Source of the DNA: Stichopus chloronotus
Lineage: Eukaryota > Echinodermata > Holothuroidea > Aspidochirotida > Stichopodidae
Assembly (NCBI GenBank): GCA_021234535.1
Contig: CM037843.1
Coordinates: 4,482,820 to 4,546,819 of the forward strand
Direction: 5' to 3'
DNA: 64,000 bases
The notes under the pieces were generated by a model. It was not told where the DNA came from and made no database searches. It saw only the letters and a list, made by a program, of their open reading frames with translations. The position numbers and the translations under genes are program-made. Below are positions 1-11,941 of the stretch, piece after piece; within the stretch, counting starts at the first letter, position 1; each line of letters opens with the position of its first letter.

Positions 1-700
1 TCATACCTATTATCTATATCAACAACTTTTTTTGTACAAGTTTTTTGTTGTTGTTGTTGTAACAGTCAGGCAACCACATTCAGTGGTAGCACACGCTAAG
101 TTCGAAATTTGAGAGATAATGATCTATTACGGTGTGAAGAATTTTTGAGGCCAGTATTAATCAGATATAACAATACCACCGATTTCTAAAATGAGTGTCT
201 TCAGACGTTCAGTCCTTTGACTGTAGTTTCTCTATACTTGACGGAAAACAGTGTTTAGTCTTAATTAATATTGGTAATTGATTACTATCATTACTATGAC
301 TCAGTTGCAATATATTTAAAGTTACAGTGCTGTATTTGAAATGTCCTTCATCCGTAGGCCATATCGGTGGTCAAAAGAGAAATTTAAAGCCCTAAAACAG
401 AAGTCATATGTTTCAGAATTTCAAATTAGAGTACATTCATGGCTAAACCTAACATTCCAGTAGTACTGTTCCAAGGAACAAATACACACAATGGTATCAG
501 AGGGATTCTGCAGATTTTGAAAGCCACATAGTCCAAAGTGTCATAGCATGTCACAATCTGACCCATTTGCTTTATACGTGTCAGTGTATTCTGCTTTAGT
601 AATGACAAAGTCACTTTCAATCAAATACATTCCATCGATATCGTGTTGTGTACCAGGTATACAAAATAATTGCATGCTAATGAACTTTCATTTCTCTTAG
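1..700 (+). other. Intron 4 (3' part) of P450 copy A
   Basis: No coding sequence is recognised. The stretch ends in a pyrimidine-rich tract and AG at 699-700, directly before exon 5 of copy A. Parts of it (about 61-300) can be aligned by eye with intron 4 of copy B (about 18770-18990), for example around the shared words AGCA..CATTCAGTG and AACAATACCACCGA. It is therefore duplicated intron sequence rather than a spacer. A short GTT-repeat lies at about 46-60. Confidence 0.75.
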
Positions 701-3700
701 CTATCTTATTGGACTGATGAATCATTACAACAACAGCGTCCAGGAGTTTATTTCACATCTAATACCGATAGCAGATGGAAAGACGGAAATACTAATGGCA
801 AACGAGCTTAGCAAGGTTTCTCTCGATATTATTGCTAAGGTAATGAGGTTACGTGCTTCTATCTCCAGTGGTTGAACCCAGTGTTTGTAGTGATACGGCA
901 AATTCGTTCACTTTTCACAACATACCTTAGGATACCTTAGGAACATCAGTGGACGCAGGTCTATCGACCTCTATGTCCGCATCTTCATAGTCTTGATCTT
1001 CACCATTGACAACTAAAGCAACAATCATAAGCTGTGGGTGACTGACATACTATAAAACTTACACAAAATCAGCCTTGTAGTTATACAACATCTCATAGCC
1101 AGCCCAAAACCTATCCAGTGCCTTCTCAAACTGAAAAACAGTGGTGGCTGAGACTACACTCTCAGGAAGGCTATTCCAAACATCAACAACTCTACTCATG
1201 AAACTAAATTTTCTAATGTTGAGTCTAGAAAACTCTTTGAGTAACTTCTGACTATGACCACGTGTATGAGTAATTTTACTAAATTTGAGGAAACCCTCTG
1301 TAACATCTCTGTCATACACACCTGAAACAATTTTAAAAACCTCAATCATATCACCTCTTAACCTACGATACTTTAGAGTTGGCAACTTGAGTTTCTTTAA
1401 TCTTTCCATATAAGTTAAACCCTTTAAAGATGGAATCAACCTAGTTGCCCTCCTCTGAACATTTTCAATAGCATCAATGTCACGTTGATAATGAGGTGAC
1501 CAAACAGCAGCAGCATATTCTAAATGTGGCCTTACCAAGGCCTGAAATAGAAGCTTGAAACATTGCTCATCCAAAAACGTATATGTTCGTCTAATAAGGC
1601 CCATAATACTATTGGCCTTGCTTACTTGGTACTGAATGTGCTCTGAAAAGTCCAGACCACTGTCCACAAAAATGCCTATATCCTTCTCACAATCTGACTT
1701 TTCCAAGAACACTTCATCGCCACTATCATTGTATAAGTGATAACTCTGAGGGAGACAACTATGATACCTATTAAGAGAGACAGTTAACACTTTGCACTTG
1801 TCGGGATGAAACTTCAAAAGCCACTTGTCAGACCAGCTCTGGAGTTGATCAAGATCTCTCTGCAAATCCTCAATATCATCCATGCCTCTAATTTCTTTAA
1901 ATATCTTTGTATCATCCGCAAATAAATAGGCCGTACCATTCACACACTTAGGTAAGTCATTTATATATATAACAAACAAGATGGGACCTAAAACACTACC
2001 CTGAGGAATACCACTTGTAACTGCATGCTCACTAGATTCAACTCCATTAACAATAACCTTTTGGCTTCTTCCTTTTAAAAAATCTTCAATCCATCGCCTT
2101 ATTTGGATGCTAAAGCCATATGCCCTAAGTTTCTCGAGAAGTCTTCTATGTGGCACTTTATCAAAGGCCTTCATAAAGTCCATATATATAGCATCAACAC
2201 AACCACCATTGTCAACCACTTTTGTCCAGACATCCATAACCTTCAGTAATTGCAGAGTAGTTGATCTCCCAGAGATAAAGCCAAACTGCTTATTACTAAA
2301 CAAATTATTCATCCTCATATGGTCAACCATAAAAGATCGAATTATTTTCTCAAGTACTTTGCACACTACACTTGTTAAACTGACTGGCCTATAATTTCCT
2401 GGAAGAGCCTTGTCACCTTTCTTGAATAAAGCAGTAATATTGCCTACTTTCCAAACATCTGGAACTTTACCAGTAGAAAGAGATAAATTAAATATTTTAG
2501 TCAAAGGCTTTGTAATAGTCTGAGCTAATTCTTTTAATGCCTTTGGATGAAGCCCATCAGGACCAGGTGACTTATTAACATCCAAATTCTGAAGTAAATC
2601 AAAAACATCAGACTCCTTCACCATGATGTCCGCACAAAGATTGACAACAAAGAGGTTTCTCTTGCTCAGAGATAATTCGACGAAACTGAGACTACTTGAG
2701 ACTTTTTCAATCATAAGCATGCTGTCTTAGAACTTCGGGTCATGGATCATTCATAGTAGACCTTACGATCACACTAATGGAAAAATATGACCCACGAAAT
2801 TTTGATGCGAAACTGTCCAATCTGTAACTTAAGTAGCAGGTTTACTCAGAGTTACATAAAAAAATCATCAGTGTCAGTTGGTAGAATTAGGCCAAACGAC
2901 CTACCTTTTCTTTTACCAAGTATTGTCTGTTTGGACGGAAGGAGCAGATGAGATCCAAAAACGACTGGATGAGTGCCAAAATTAGGGTGAGACCGTTTGG
3001 TTTGCCCAAGCGACTTGAGACTTCGATCATGAGATTGCGCTGACTATCCTGGTAGTGGCAATGAGGTAACATTGTTCACACTCATTTTGTATTCATTAAT
3101 GGACATATTGTGTTAAGTGTCTAAATATTAGATCACATCCCACATGTGTCCACAACAAGATCTCATGCAATAGGAAGTAAACTGGTGAATCTTTTGTAGC
3201 ATGCTAAGGTTAGTATATGATTTTGCAAATTAATCTTTGGTATATACATTGATGCAGGTTGCGTTCGACCTCAATGACTTGAATATTATAGCTGACCCTT
3301 CAGCTCCTTTTTGCAAGGCAGTGTCGCAGTCGTTTGCTGGTGTCATGTGGCAGTTACGAAGACCGTACATATGGCAGGTAAGATTTGTGTCTTTGTTCAG
3401 TTAAAGTACATACGACATGTGAAAAATATTTTGAGGTATTGGCCGAATTAATCATTAAATTACTCACAGTTTCCGTAAAAATCCATTAAATATTGATCAT
3501 TTTGGCAAACAAATTTATTTTATACAGTTGACAAGCCAAAATGTGCATTTGTGACGTCAGGAGAGGAACGTAATCACATGATATGTTTATTCTTTGTGTA
3601 CTTGTCATTTATTTCAAGGACAATTGAAAATTTGATATTTTATATAATTACATATTACTTACCAAACTCGGTCCAGTAATTCAGGCCTAACAAAGGGAAT

Positions 3701-6422
3701 ACTGGCACGGTGTAGTACTATATGCACATCATTGATTTTTTCACTTTCATCAAACTTTGAAAAGCCATCATCTCAACAACAGCAATAGATATAAACAAAG
3801 TGCAACGGATTGTGACACTCGACAAAATGAAAGTAGTCCTGCTAGTGGTCCTATTACTACTTCTAGTCCTTTTCTAAGGACACGTCAGGTTGGAGACATG
3901 TTTCGTTTGAAAAAATTGAGGTATTGCCTTTGCAAAACTGTAACATTTTCTGCCGAAAACCTGATCCCACGGCAAAAGTTTGCTTCTGGTTATGAGCAAG
4001 TACTAACTGTAGGTCTCCAACGTCCCCGACAGTTTGATTTTCGGGCAAAGAATCGGTCAGTCGTGAGGGAGAGCGTAGAAGCTATAAGGCTGATGCGACA
4101 GACTGCTAAAACGTGCATCCTGCAGAGGATAGACGACTATAAACTTCCAACAGAGACTATCCTCAAGACATCTTAACTCACATTTTGAAGATTTCTAACA
4201 ATCTCCAGAGCGATGACTTTGGGTTGGAAGAAATGATCGATGAATTTCTCACTTTCTTAATCGCAGGTGAGTTATATTTTCATGTTTGTCCTTGCACCAA
4301 TAAGCGTAGCAGCTAGAAGGTTGTAATCATTTGGTTTTTTAATGTTTTCTTGAACAATCCTGTAACACATAAATACAATTTGTTAGCAGGCAAAGCTCAC
4401 AAGAACTTCAATGTCGTTCGTATCTTCCCAGGTCAAGAGACAACTGCTCAGTTGATGTCATTCACCTTTGAAATGGCTGGGAGGCACCCTGAAGTATATG
4501 CAAAGTATGTTTGAAGACATTAAACTGACTTCACAGAGAACTTTGGTTGGTGTGTTTTTTAAACTTTTGACAAAAGACAATATACATATTACGTGGAATG
4601 TAAGTAGCTATATTTAAGCACTCTCTTAATGCCATGCAATTTACTTTGAGTTTGTCACAGAAGTCGATATAGTATGAGGTGGTTCCTTCCCTTTTAAAGA
4701 GGTATCAGAGTTGAAAGAGGAACCAGCTATTTATGATTGACTTAAATATTTCATTATTCGTCTTGAATATTGCTAAGGAATATTTAGTTTATATCAAACT
4801 TATACAAAGTTTTGCAAAGACTTAAAAAGGCTGTGTTGATAAACGTGTCATTAACTTCTACTTCTACTCAGATGTTATCCCTTGCTTGTTTTTTTCTCAT
4901 TTCATCGACCGCTCAGAATGCAAGAAGAAGTGGATCGTGTTATAGGAAATAAAGAGACCATCTCGTACGAAGACATTTCCCAGCTCAAATACATGACTAT
5001 GGTATGCATTTCCGCCGGCATAAACTTTGAACAAGGACTTTGAATAAGGTAGAAGGGTTTAGACAGACGAAACGAACTGACGGGAGTGACATGGCCGGTT
5101 GTTGGAGGATGTTGCCACAAAAAGAAAGGACATGCCCCTGGGAGGCAGATGACACTGGAGACAAAGACTCAACTGGTCACTAAAAAGTCATCAAAATAAT
5201 GTAAAAATGTATACGGTAATAACTTTTACCAAATTCAAATAGAAAGTCATCACAGTAAAATGAAGAATTACAGTTTCTGTCTTTCTATAGGTGTTAAAGG
5301 AAGTCCTGAGGTATACGCCTCCTGTCCCGTCAGTGCATAGGGAGAGTGCGAAAGACATTGTGGTCAATGGCTACAAAATTCCAGCAGGATCAGCAATTGT
5401 GGTGAGTACTGAAGTCTCAATTTTCAATGGGTGAAAAAATGGGTGTAAAACACAAGGTTAAATTATGTATTACTATATGTCTCCGTATCTTCCTAAGTTT
5501 ACTTGTAAAGAAAAGACTTCACTGTCATTATTTGTAATCTTTTGTGCTTCGCAACATTTTTTTTCATAATCTTCCTTTCAACTCCACATTACCAGAGACA
5601 ATGTTTTCACGTGCATAGACTGTACACGTCAAGTTTTAACGTCAACTCAATGACAACGAACAGCTACTAGCCTTAGGGAAATTAAATTTTTTAGTGTAAT
5701 CCTGGAAAGTGTAATCCTAGAAGATGGAGGTCGTTAGATGAAATGATGCAAAGCAATTGCATGTACAGACTTACCATGATATGAATAGGGTGATGCAGCA
5801 GACAGATAAAGAACAGACAGCTAAAGAAGTATATAGTATATGCTTTTAGGGTTCAAATCTGCTCCACTGAAAATCTTTTCAAATCTGTAAAGACAAGTGT
5901 GTAAGGAGTGCATGCTTACTGCAGGCTTGTTCTCTCCAATACGTAATTCTTCCAACATCTTGGTACATTTTGTTTTTATACATTTAATATGTAACTTTCA
6001 GATAATCATATGAATTTTCATCAGTGGAAACGTATTCATGAAATAAGTGACTCTGATGTTTCAGTCCGAGCAGAATCTTGTTCAGACATAAGCTGAGGCA
6101 GATCTTGCTGAAAGGGGAAATTCAGGACCACCAATCGTTTTCTGTGGATTAGCAGATTTCGTTAACCCTAATTTTGCTGACTCTTATGTTTGGTCGCTAC
6201 ATTTATGACACATTTTCTTCCATGCCCTCCATCAAACTGTGTGGCTTTTAAAAAACCTTTCTCCCTAGATGAGCAGTTACGCTTTTGGGAGAGATGAAAG
6301 ATTCTGGGAAAACCCGGAGGAATTCATTCCAGAGCGTTTCCAAGAGAAGAACACTAGGTAACATAGATATGACTAGAAAATCAATGCTGAAGTATTTCTA
6401 CGGCAGGTTTACATTAAATATA

Positions 6423-6458
<36 letters not shown>

Positions 6459-7368
6459 TATATAACGTTACATTTTTCGTACCGATAGGCTGGATGAAAA
6501 GAAAAAAACCCTCGTTCACCACAATTTTTCCTCAATTCCGTGTTTTCCTCAATCGTAGACACTTGTATGCCTACTTTCCGTTTTCCTTGGGTCCAAGAAT
6601 ATGCATCGGACAACATTTTGCAATGGTGAGTGAAGACTGACTTCACAATGTACCTTTAAAAGTAATTAAAAACTTAATGGCACTACTCGGAGCCTCTGGG
6701 GTGGGAAGGGTGTAGGTGCTATTCAAAATGCTCTTCCTAAATGCTCTTCAATGTTGTTATCTGTGTATGGCATCTATATACGTCTCAAACCTAACAGCTA
6801 GCAAATCTGAAAAATGTTCTCATATCACAATCACACACACAAAACTTCTGCATATCACTTGTTGGACACAACTTGTTGCCAGCATCTTGTGTATGCTTCG
6901 CTCTATGTTCACCTTTCGGCCATTCAACATGCACCTAAGTCATTCACGAATGTTTAGCGATGCCCCGGGAGAGCTCCCTGGTCAAAAGCTTCAGAGTCCA
7001 TAACCAGGCTAGTAATATGAATTTGCTTTCAATTAATTTTTATTTTTGAAGCTACAGTAACAGGTAATTAACAGTCTATTGGCATATATTACTATCTGGA
7101 AAATGATACCGATTTCCTACGAATGTATCACGTCATAGTCGTCTCAAATTATTGAGTCACTGGTAGCTTGTGTAATGTGTAATGATTCATAGTTTTAAAA
7201 CGAGTTTTTCGTGATCCATAGATTGAAGCGAAAGTTATCATTGCTCGACTGTTGCGAATATTCGATGTCAAGTTGGCTCCTGGAGTTGAACTGCTCTTTA
7301 CTTATGAATCCACCTTGAAACCGAAGTTTGGGACGCCGGTGTACCTTACTCTACGAGACACGAAATAA
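701..7368 (+). CDS. CYP46A1-like cytochrome P450 copy A, 3' part (exons 5-13), frameshifted
   Basis: These are the last nine coding exons of a P450; exons 1-4 lie left of the window. Exons: 701-839, 3258-3377, 4033-4266, 4432-4504, 4917-5001, 5291-5401, 6269-6357, 6559-6625, 7222-7368 (TAA). All introns are GT-AG, with the same phases as copies B and C. Visible P450 signatures are AGQETT (I-helix, across exons 7/8), ExxR as EVLR (exon 10), PERF (exon 11) and the heme loop FPFSLGPRICIG (exon 12). The match to CYP46A (cholesterol 24-hydroxylase) rests on the colinear helix I to heme-loop sequence. Exon 7 has two one-base insertions compared with B and C, giving a stop at 4174-4176 before the catalytic core, so the copy is probably non-functional unless this is an assembly error. 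Every other exon is open with intact splice sites, so decay is recent. AATAAA overlaps the stop (7364-7369). Intron 5 contains an antisense LINE. Confidence 0.85.
922..2740 (-). mobile_element. CR1/Jockey-like LINE, 5'-truncated, in intron 5 of copy A
   Basis: A non-LTR retrotransposon lies antisense to the host gene. The left edge is set by comparison with intron 5 of copy B: homology runs to ...CACTTTTCACaACAt (about 921), where B continues without interruption. The element then shows a 10-bp unit (ATACCTTAGG) twice at 922-941, the kind of short tandem repeat seen at CR1-type 3' ends. The right edge is uncertain (2720 to about 2990); homology to B resumes near 3020. No apurinic endonuclease domain is visible upstream of the RT, so the copy looks 5'-truncated. 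Confidence 0.85.
1059..2720 (-). CDS. LINE reverse transcriptase ORF (553 aa, no frameshift)
   Basis: This is the polymerase of the LINE; it would copy element RNA into DNA at a nicked target. Motifs in order: NKSPGPDGLHPKAL (about 49-62), NYRPVSLTS (109-117), YMDFMKAFDKVPH (179-191, first catalytic Asp), SGIPQGSVLGP (236-246) and FADD (267-270, the active-site pair, with F instead of the usual Y). The C-terminal part contains RRATRLIP, LKYRRLRGDM and WNSLPESVV, typical of CR1/Jockey-type elements. The frame is open through the RT and C-terminal regions, so the insertion is fairly young. The endonuclease half is missing. The listed start is only the first in-frame ATG and may not be used. Confidence 0.9.
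   Translation of the reverse strand: MLMIEKVSSSLSFVELSLSKRNLFVVNLCADIMVKESDVFDLLQNLDVNKSPGPDGLHPKALKELAQTITKPLTKIFNLSLSTGKVPDVWKVGNITALFKKGDKALPGNYRPVSLTSVVCKVLEKIIRSFMVDHMRMNNLFSNKQFGFISGRSTTLQLLKVMDVWTKVVDNGGCVDAIYMDFMKAFDKVPHRRLLEKLRAYGFSIQIRRWIEDFLKGRSQKVIVNGVESSEHAVTSGIPQGSVLGPILFVIYINDLPKCVNGTAYLFADDTKIFKEIRGMDDIEDLQRDLDQLQSWSDKWLLKFHPDKCKVLTVSLNRYHSCLPQSYHLYNDSGDEVFLEKSDCEKDIGIFVDSGLDFSEHIQYQVSKANSIMGLIRRTYTFLDEQCFKLLFQALVRPHLEYAAAVWSPHYQRDIDAIENVQRRATRLIPSLKGLTYMERLKKLKLPTLKYRRLRGDMIEVFKIVSGVYDRDVTEGFLKFSKITHTRGHSQKLLKEFSRLNIRKFSFMSRVVDVWNSLPESVVSATTVFQFEKALDRFWAGYEMLYNYKADFV
4033..4266 (+). pseudogene. Exon 7 of copy A with +2 frameshift
   Basis: The exon is 234 bp; the matching exons of B (22458-22689) and C (46369-46600) are both 232 bp. 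Just after the codons for RIDD, copy A has an extra C and, nine bases further on, an extra T. The original frame then stops at TAA 4174-4176. The rest of the exon still encodes the family sequence (DILTHILK, EEMIDEF, ending IAG) in the +2 frame. Neither insertion lengthens a long homopolymer, so a simple homopolymer read error is not the obvious explanation. Type: seen directly; loss of function is inferred. Confidence 0.75.
6425..6456. repeat. (AT)n microsatellite in intron 11 of copy A
   Basis: About 16 uninterrupted AT dinucleotides, followed by a broken CATATATAAC stretch. It lies between exon 11 and exon 12 of copy A. Confidence 0.95.
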
Positions 7369-9053
7369 AAATACATTTTCCTTTCATTTTTACATGCAAC
7401 TTTTAACATTCACAGAGAACTAATTTATGTGGGAGTACATTGAAAAAATTAATTGTATTCAGTTTAGTTTCCTTTGAGAGTAGAGTTTCCTTCAACTCTG
7501 GTAAAATGTATCACCAGGATTTCGTCTGGTCACTCGGCAAATTCGGTGTGTCAAGAATCTAGAAAAAAAGTTAGCTTCATTTAGCAGTTGCAGAGTGAAA
7601 GTGCAAATAGGATGACAAGGAGTGTTGTACACTGTCAGTACTTCTTTACTTATACCTATGTATATTACTAAATTACTGGGTTGCACATTAGTAAGTGATA
7701 TCAATATTTTTGTTTTAAATATATCAATTTATCAAGATATAACAAGATATTATTCTTTTTGAAGAAGAAATTATAGAGACTCCTTCGGACGTATAAATTC
7801 TCGATTGTCCTCGAAACAAAGGTTAAGTAAACAAAGAAAAGCCTAAGACACAGTCCAACCTCGCAATTTTGCATAGTTAGCCGATGTTTGTGATGCACAT
7901 GTGAGATTTGTCATTAAAAGTGCCAACATTTGATACATTTTGATGGAACGTAGGCTACTTCAAACTTTTTCTACGATTATTACAGCAGATACTACGTAAT
8001 GTCATTTTCAATTCACAAAACCCTTAATTGCACATGCATTTTGGAGAGTATGTGTCACCTCCCATGACTTGTGATACTTCTTTAGTCGTCTTTACTGCCT
8101 GATGCTGCTTTGCTGCCTAATGATAAAGGATGTTCTTTCGAAACATGGTCGCAATTTTGTGTATAAAATAAATGTTATCGCTGAGAAATTTCTTGTCTCA
8201 ATTATTTTTATTACAAGTTTTATTCTTCCCAGAACGTTTGTTACTATCAACTGTTAAAAGGCACTGAAATAAGCAAAGTCTGCTGCATTCATTCTATCTG
8301 GCTCTTGTTAGGTCATTAGAATGTTTACTAGAGGTATCAGAAGTATGTCATGAATCATTTCTGGTCTATTGAAGTCGATTAGTATATAGCTATTTGAGAT
8401 CACTCTGCTTATTACGTATTCGTCCTGCCAGGATCGCAGGTTGATCCCGTATTTTTTCTATCAATTAGTGGATTGCAGTCCACGTGACTTAGGAGCACAA
8501 ATGTGAACAACTTTAGAATGCATGACATCCTTGTGAAACAGGTCATGTGTGTAGCTCAAGCTGTGGAAAGTATCGTTCATTCGAACCCCTCAGTCTACAA
8601 TGAATTACTTACAATTATGGGAAAATATAGTTTTTAGCCATTTATAAAATCTATAGTGACAATAATGAAAGGGATAGCTGAATTGATCTGAGTTTTCATT
8701 GTAGAATTTTGTCAATAATGCCAGTTGCTGTTCAGATGGATAGGCTATACCAAATTAATTGACTTGTGTCGAGTAAAAAAAAAAACAGGTATGACGACGT
8801 TCATTGTCACAACTGTTCTGTATTACTTATGTGTTGATGGTTATTGGTCAATTAAGAGATTCTGAAGGGACTCACATTTAAGTAACAGTGATGATGGGGC
8901 AATCAACGATCAAAATTAACTATTGCAAACCTGTGACCAGGCACTGTTACCACAAGACAACAATTACCAAGAGGCAACCCCAAAATTATCTCATAATTTC
9001 AGAAATTACTGGAAACTTTTGTACGAATAACTTTTGTCATAAAATAAACAATA
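7369..9053 (+). other. Duplicated 3' flank of copy A
   Basis: No gene is seen. Several blocks align with the 3' flank of copy B (28579 to about 30345). Examples are a block near 7920-8050 against 29150-29270, the words CACTCTGCTTATTACGTA and CGTCCTGCCA near 8400-8450 against 29600-29640, and the final CATAAAATAA near 9040 against about 30338. The duplication unit therefore reached at least 1.7 kb beyond the stop codon. AATAAA motifs at 7364-7369 and 8167-8172 are candidate polyadenylation signals. Confidence 0.7.
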
Positions 9054-10450
9054 CAGTGGCGTAACGATGAGTCTGGGGGCCCCTGGGTCCAGCGAAGGAA
9101 TTGCCCATGACTGCTACGGAGAATCAGCCTATGTGGGCGAAGCGCACAATCACCAGCGCGGAGCGCCACGCCCCAAAGGTGTGGGCCCAGAGCCCTGAAG
9201 CTATCTGTTAGAATCTAATTGGTATATTCGTGGTTATTTTATCGGCTGAGATTTTGGGTTCAATCTGTGTTCATAGACACATTTTTGTTCCGTCTTCTCT
9301 GTCATACTGAAGTGGGAATATGAAAAAAATATGTTACAAAGCAAGAATACATTAAGACATTGAAAGGACAATAAGAACAAATGATCAACGTCCAATGAAA
9401 CTACAGTTGAATATTTCAAAGCCTTGATATTTCCACCCGTGGCCTAAATCTGGCGCCATGTGGACAATGGTATCCAACTTCCCCAGCACTTGGAAAGGCT
9501 AGAGCTTGAATTTACTGCAGAGCCTGGCCTTCTTGCCAGCAAACATATCGATTAGTCTATCTATATCAAGTGACCATGCATCCTCGTTCTCAATGGAAAG
9601 GACAGCCAGCGGAATCCAGCCGACCTTGAGAAATGATTGAACTGAAGTATGTTTTGATAAGCTTTAACTTAGAGAATGATCTTTGACCGGGCGGTTGCCA
9701 CTGTGATTGGAAGTGCAATAAATTGGACCACATCCGATAAAAGTTTTGGGTAGGTACTAAGGTCACAGACATTCAGAAGCTGCAGGACTTCAGAAACTTG
9801 TGACATGTCTCTCGAGTTATTCCCATAGCACCAACGGAACAATTAAATCTCATTAACAAGATCAGTAGTGTAGTCTGTTACATTCACACCGTCTGGGCAT
9901 ATGTGTCTCCTTTGTATTTATCTGCAAACACTCTGGCAGTCTTACGGGCCCCTGCAATGTCAAGGGACAGAAGATTCTTGGGGAGAACGAAACTTGAAGG
10001 TATCAGCGACCTAACTGCTGGCCTCATGAAGCGTTCTCTCGAATTTGGTGGTGGCGGTGTCAATTACTCGATAGAACGTTTCGGCTGTGAATATCTCCTC
10101 CGGGTCCTGTTGCGGTCTGGTATCCGAAGCGAATTCGTCAAAGAAACGAGGAAAGCTTCCCACTCGCTTGTTGACAAAATTAACAGGGACACCAACTTTT
10201 CAACGCGAACTTCAACGCGAACTTCGCTGCTTCCATTTTGATGGTAATCCACCTGCTCATCATTGCCCCAATTGCGCTCCTCGCACGTCCCAGTCCCTTA
10301 GCTGACATACTCAAGTCCATTTTAGTGACTGCAAGTCAGCTGATGCAATTTGAATTGCAGGTGAGTACCTTCTCCCACACCAAGAGAATAACCACAAATT
10401 CGAACGACTTCATTTTCAGGCTTGCTGCCCCTTGCCGCTTTTTCGCATCT
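9054..10450 (-). mobile_element. Decayed hAT-family transposon with transposase remnants
   Basis: Read on the minus strand from about 10430 down to 9480, broken frames carry consecutive pieces of a TTF/ZMYM-type hAT transposase: EFVVILLVWEKVLTC, then MDLSMSAKGL, VPVNFVNKRVGSFPRFFDEF, EEIFTAETFYRVIDT, PKNLLSLDIAGARKTARVF and finally the C-terminal dimerisation region RSFSKLKLIKTY / LAVLSIENEDAWSLD. In-frame stops and frame changes separate them, so it cannot make a full protein. The left end begins CAGTGGCGTAAC (9054-9065), which resembles a hAT terminal inverted repeat; no matching right terminus was found. It interrupts the flank shared by copies A and B, so it probably inserted after the duplication. 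A 12-bp tandem duplication (AACGCGAACTTC) lies near 10203-10226. Confidence 0.8.
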
Positions 10451-11925
10451 TGACTCGTTTATAGTTTCTTTTGAAATGTGTACATGACACATCATTAAAA
10501 CAAGTATTCATATAGTGATTACATATTTCTCATGCAAGAAGGCAGTCTGTCAGGTATTTATATGGCCTTTGTTTATTTATTTTGTGGGAACGTTTCTTTG
10601 AACTATACGCTTATTTTTTCCCCACGTATTTAGTTTCTAGTATCAATGAATTGGAACGCTACAGTGGTGCATACACCACGTTATTGTTATCGTCCGGGTG
10701 TACTCCTTAAACAGGTCACAATGTAAAATTATTTCAAGAGCCAATTTGCAAAGTTCTAAGATCCACCCATGTGAATTCACGCGACTGCTCATGTGGTGAT
10801 TTTCTTCATGCACTCTGCGTTGCACTCCTTACTTGACTGTACACCCTTGTTTAATCAAGTAATGAATGATCTAATATTCCAGACTGTAGCATCTGTTTGT
10901 TTATAATTGATAACCTTTGTCATTCTGGACTTACTTCTGACATCTGATACAAACGTTCTAGTTGACAAATACTGCTGTTGTGAGATCTTCAAGATCACAT
11001 TTGGTAAATAAATCGAAAACACCTTTGACCGCCGGTGTTTGAGAAGGTTAAGAGCACACAATTAACAGATATCAGCATGATATACCTTTACCACTAGTCA
11101 TGTTCACATACGCTGTCGACATGAGTTCAGTGCTTCAAATATATGTCTATATGTTTACTCAATCTTTGGATGTTGTCATTATACGGTGAATGTATTCGGG
11201 TTGTGGTGGTAATTGTCATATCCTGTAGGGCACATGCCAGTTGCTTGAGGCACTCATGAAAATGTTGCTGAATTGAGACGGCTAACAATCCTGTTCTTAC
11301 ATCACACTATAAGACAAAGGTATGTGGTATATTTTGTAATAACAACTGATCTAATCACTGTAGGTCATTTTCCTTCCATGTGTTTTATTCTATAACACCC
11401 AGGTTTAGCAAAGAATAACATGGTTAATTGGAATCCAATACCTAGGTTTATTTTAGGTGTGTTTCGTATACCATACCAGGCTGGGATATTAGTTGCCATG
11501 TCAAAAAAAGTGGTTATTTAGAAGGAATAATTTATACCATATAGATATCCCGCTGATTAACATTTTTCACAAACCTTTCGGATTGTTTACTTCACACAAA
11601 TATCAGGAAAGATGTTGAACCTTCAGTTACAAACTGTACCTTTGTTTGTCTTTGAAGTAAAAGTAGATTAATTGTGTGTCGGCGTAGAGGAATCTCGCAC
11701 CCCACAAACCCCCTAGATTGGAGAGAAATAACAATTGAAGAGAAATACATGAACTATATGGAAAGAAATAAAGATTTTATTCATATAACAATTTGCGGTA
11801 GGCAAAGCATATTTTGTTGTCACATCTCTCACTACGTCACCACACCTATCGAAAAGCTCCACGTTTGTTATGTGACTTTACAGACAAGCACTTCTGTGTG
11901 CATTCTTTTCATGCAGTTACGTTAA

Positions 11926-11941
11926 GGGGGGGGGGGGGGGG
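11926..11941. repeat. Poly-G tract (16)
   Basis: An uninterrupted run of sixteen G in the A-B intergenic spacer. Long G/C runs recur through the window (13641, 14014, 22810, 24917, 28070, 52584, 53879, 56840, 58051, 59099). Their true lengths are uncertain in any assembly. Confidence 0.9.

Noticed and set aside
7364..7369. AATAAA overlapping the stop codon of copy A as its polyadenylation signal
   Set aside because: It arises from the stop codon context and would leave almost no 3' UTR; mentioned in the gene entry but not called as a feature.
9903..10241. 112-codon open frame on the + strand
   Set aside because: It lies antisense over the hAT transposase pieces, which read convincingly on the minus strand; the + frame is a shadow.
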